A DNA stretch of 64,000 bases from Prorocentrum cordatum (Eukaryota > Sar > Dinophyceae > Prorocentrales > Prorocentraceae), in the NCBI GenBank assembly GCA_963575745.1, contig CAUYUJ010015698.1:248700-312699 (forward strand), read 5' to 3'. Each line of letters starts with the position of its first letter. The stretch's first letter is position 1. The translations under genes were made by a program, and so were the position numbers. Positions 63,401 through 64,000 of the stretch are shown in pieces. A model generated the notes under the pieces. The model did no database searches. It had not been told where the DNA came from and worked only from the letters and a program-made list of their open reading frames with translations.

Positions 63401-64000
63401 TCCCAGTCGATGCCGCCAGGCGGCCCGGAGGCCGCGCCGCCGCCAACCACCAGCGAGAGGTCTGTCGTCATTGCCGCTGACTTCGGGGGGGTCAGCGCAC
63501 AGGCGGAATCATCTATCGGCTCCATGGGGAAGCGTGCCAGAGGGCTCATGGTCACCGTGGAGCTCACAGACGACTGACTCCGTGACAGCGGCGAGTCTTC
63601 GTGGATAGAGCGCAGGGACGGCTGCGACATGAGCTGCCGAGGGCGCTTCTTCTTCGGCCACCACACCTCATGAGCCCTGACCGTCTCGAACACATAATCC
63701 GGTTGACGCTTCAGGTCGGATGGCTCCATCATGCCTTGGGGTGCGGGGAGCACCGCGGCCGTGCCGTCTGCCAGCTCAACGTCCTGCGCATCCGCTGGGC
63801 ACTGCACCTCGGGCACCGTCTTGGGGCCCCCAGGCAGCGGGCCGCTGTTCTCAAGCTCCACTGGGGAGCCAGGCTGTGTCTCGGCGTCCAGCTGCGTCTC
63901 GGCGTCCGTCTTCTGCACCACCTCCTCGACGCTGCTGGCCTGCATCTCGGCGTCTGGAGCATCCATGGGGTCGCTGGACTGCTTCGCGGGGGCCACCGCG
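60464..64000 (-). CDS. DNA (cytosine-5) methyltransferase-like gene, 5' end beyond the window
   Basis: Predicted to methylate cytosine in DNA using S-adenosylmethionine, in the nucleus. Six exons read on the minus strand: 64000-63340, 62922-62766, 62471-62122, 61878-61723, 61470-61389 and 61080-60464 (stop TGA 60466-60464). All joins keep phase and give about 670 residues. Exon 1 is a Ser/Pro/Glu-rich N-terminus. Motif I (GFSGSDV) is formed exactly across the exon 2/3 junction. Motif IV is AAGFVCTTKSPMN with the catalytic Cys. Motif VI is LENLSQL. Motif VIII is AQDYGSPVVRKRM. Motif X is LVGNAFSG near the C-terminus. The 4th and 5th introns have GC donors with a repeated AG|GC at both ends; the intron after exon 2 also starts with GC. 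The Val before the catalytic Cys, where most families have Pro, is unusual. Exon 1 end is ambiguous (63340 or 63337). The true start is not visible. Confidence 0.85.
62923..63339. repeat. Palindrome-rich intron of the methyltransferase gene
   Basis: Holds TCGTGCGACCTCGAGGTCGC-type perfect palindromes (63006-63029; again 63150-63169), GCAATTCCTGG (62979) inverted at 63048, and TTCTTGGTAACGTTGCCAAG around 63110-63131. Probably a hairpin-forming element that inserted in, or made, the intron. Confidence 0.75.

Overview
The window looks like nuclear DNA of a dinoflagellate with a large, GC-rich, repeat-dominated genome. Four things point there. Recognisable genes lie mostly in one direction (minus strand). 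Their introns follow the AG|G acceptor habit, and several have GC donors. Plant/alveolate-type CCCTAAA telomere repeats are present. Upstream of an intronless ORF there is a degenerate match to the dinoflagellate spliced leader. The species cannot be fixed from the sequence.

Genes, right to left on the minus strand. (1) A DNA cytosine-5 methyltransferase-like gene runs in from beyond the right edge and ends at 60464. Six exons join in consistent phase and carry methyltransferase motifs I, IV, VI, VIII and X. (2) A seven-exon gene at 54420-49429 encodes about 1,250 residues of unknown function, with a Cys-rich N-terminus. (3) A very dispersed gene at 47237-7800: seven tiny exons (35-88 nt) encode two consecutive copies of a domain with the pattern W-x-[FY]-x-P...G-x-P-I...L-x-P-x-[DE]...LFLK...GRGW. 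They are separated by introns of about 2.3 to 16.9 kb and lie in the right order, strand and mostly the right phase across 39 kb. On the plus strand an intronless 218-codon ORF (37713-38369) sits inside the largest of these introns, just after a spliced-leader-like relic, and looks like a retroposed gene. A few weaker coding fragments are listed with low confidence.

The rest is repeats. There are at least eight families of short terminal-inverted-repeat elements (MITE-like). The commonest has ends resembling GTCGGGCATGTCC-CTACAGG and occurs about ten times. Other components are a 90-bp satellite (35909-37585), minisatellites, and triplet microsatellites up to 2 kb (GGA/CCT, GTA, CAT, GTC). 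Two interstitial CCCTAAA arrays (55573-56586) lie in a palindromic subtelomere-like repeat, itself flanked by GGCCTCC arrays and long CT tracts.

Layout: 0-8 kb GC-rich sequence with dispersed repeats and the last exon of gene 3; 8-47 kb introns of gene 3 filled with repeats, plus the nested plus-strand gene; 47-49.4 kb spacer; 49.4-54.4 kb gene 2; 54.6-60.4 kb CT/GGCCTCC/telomeric/GGA repeats; 60.4-64 kb methyltransferase gene. All exon joins are inferred from reading frame, splice dinucleotides and phase; no transcript or database evidence was available.
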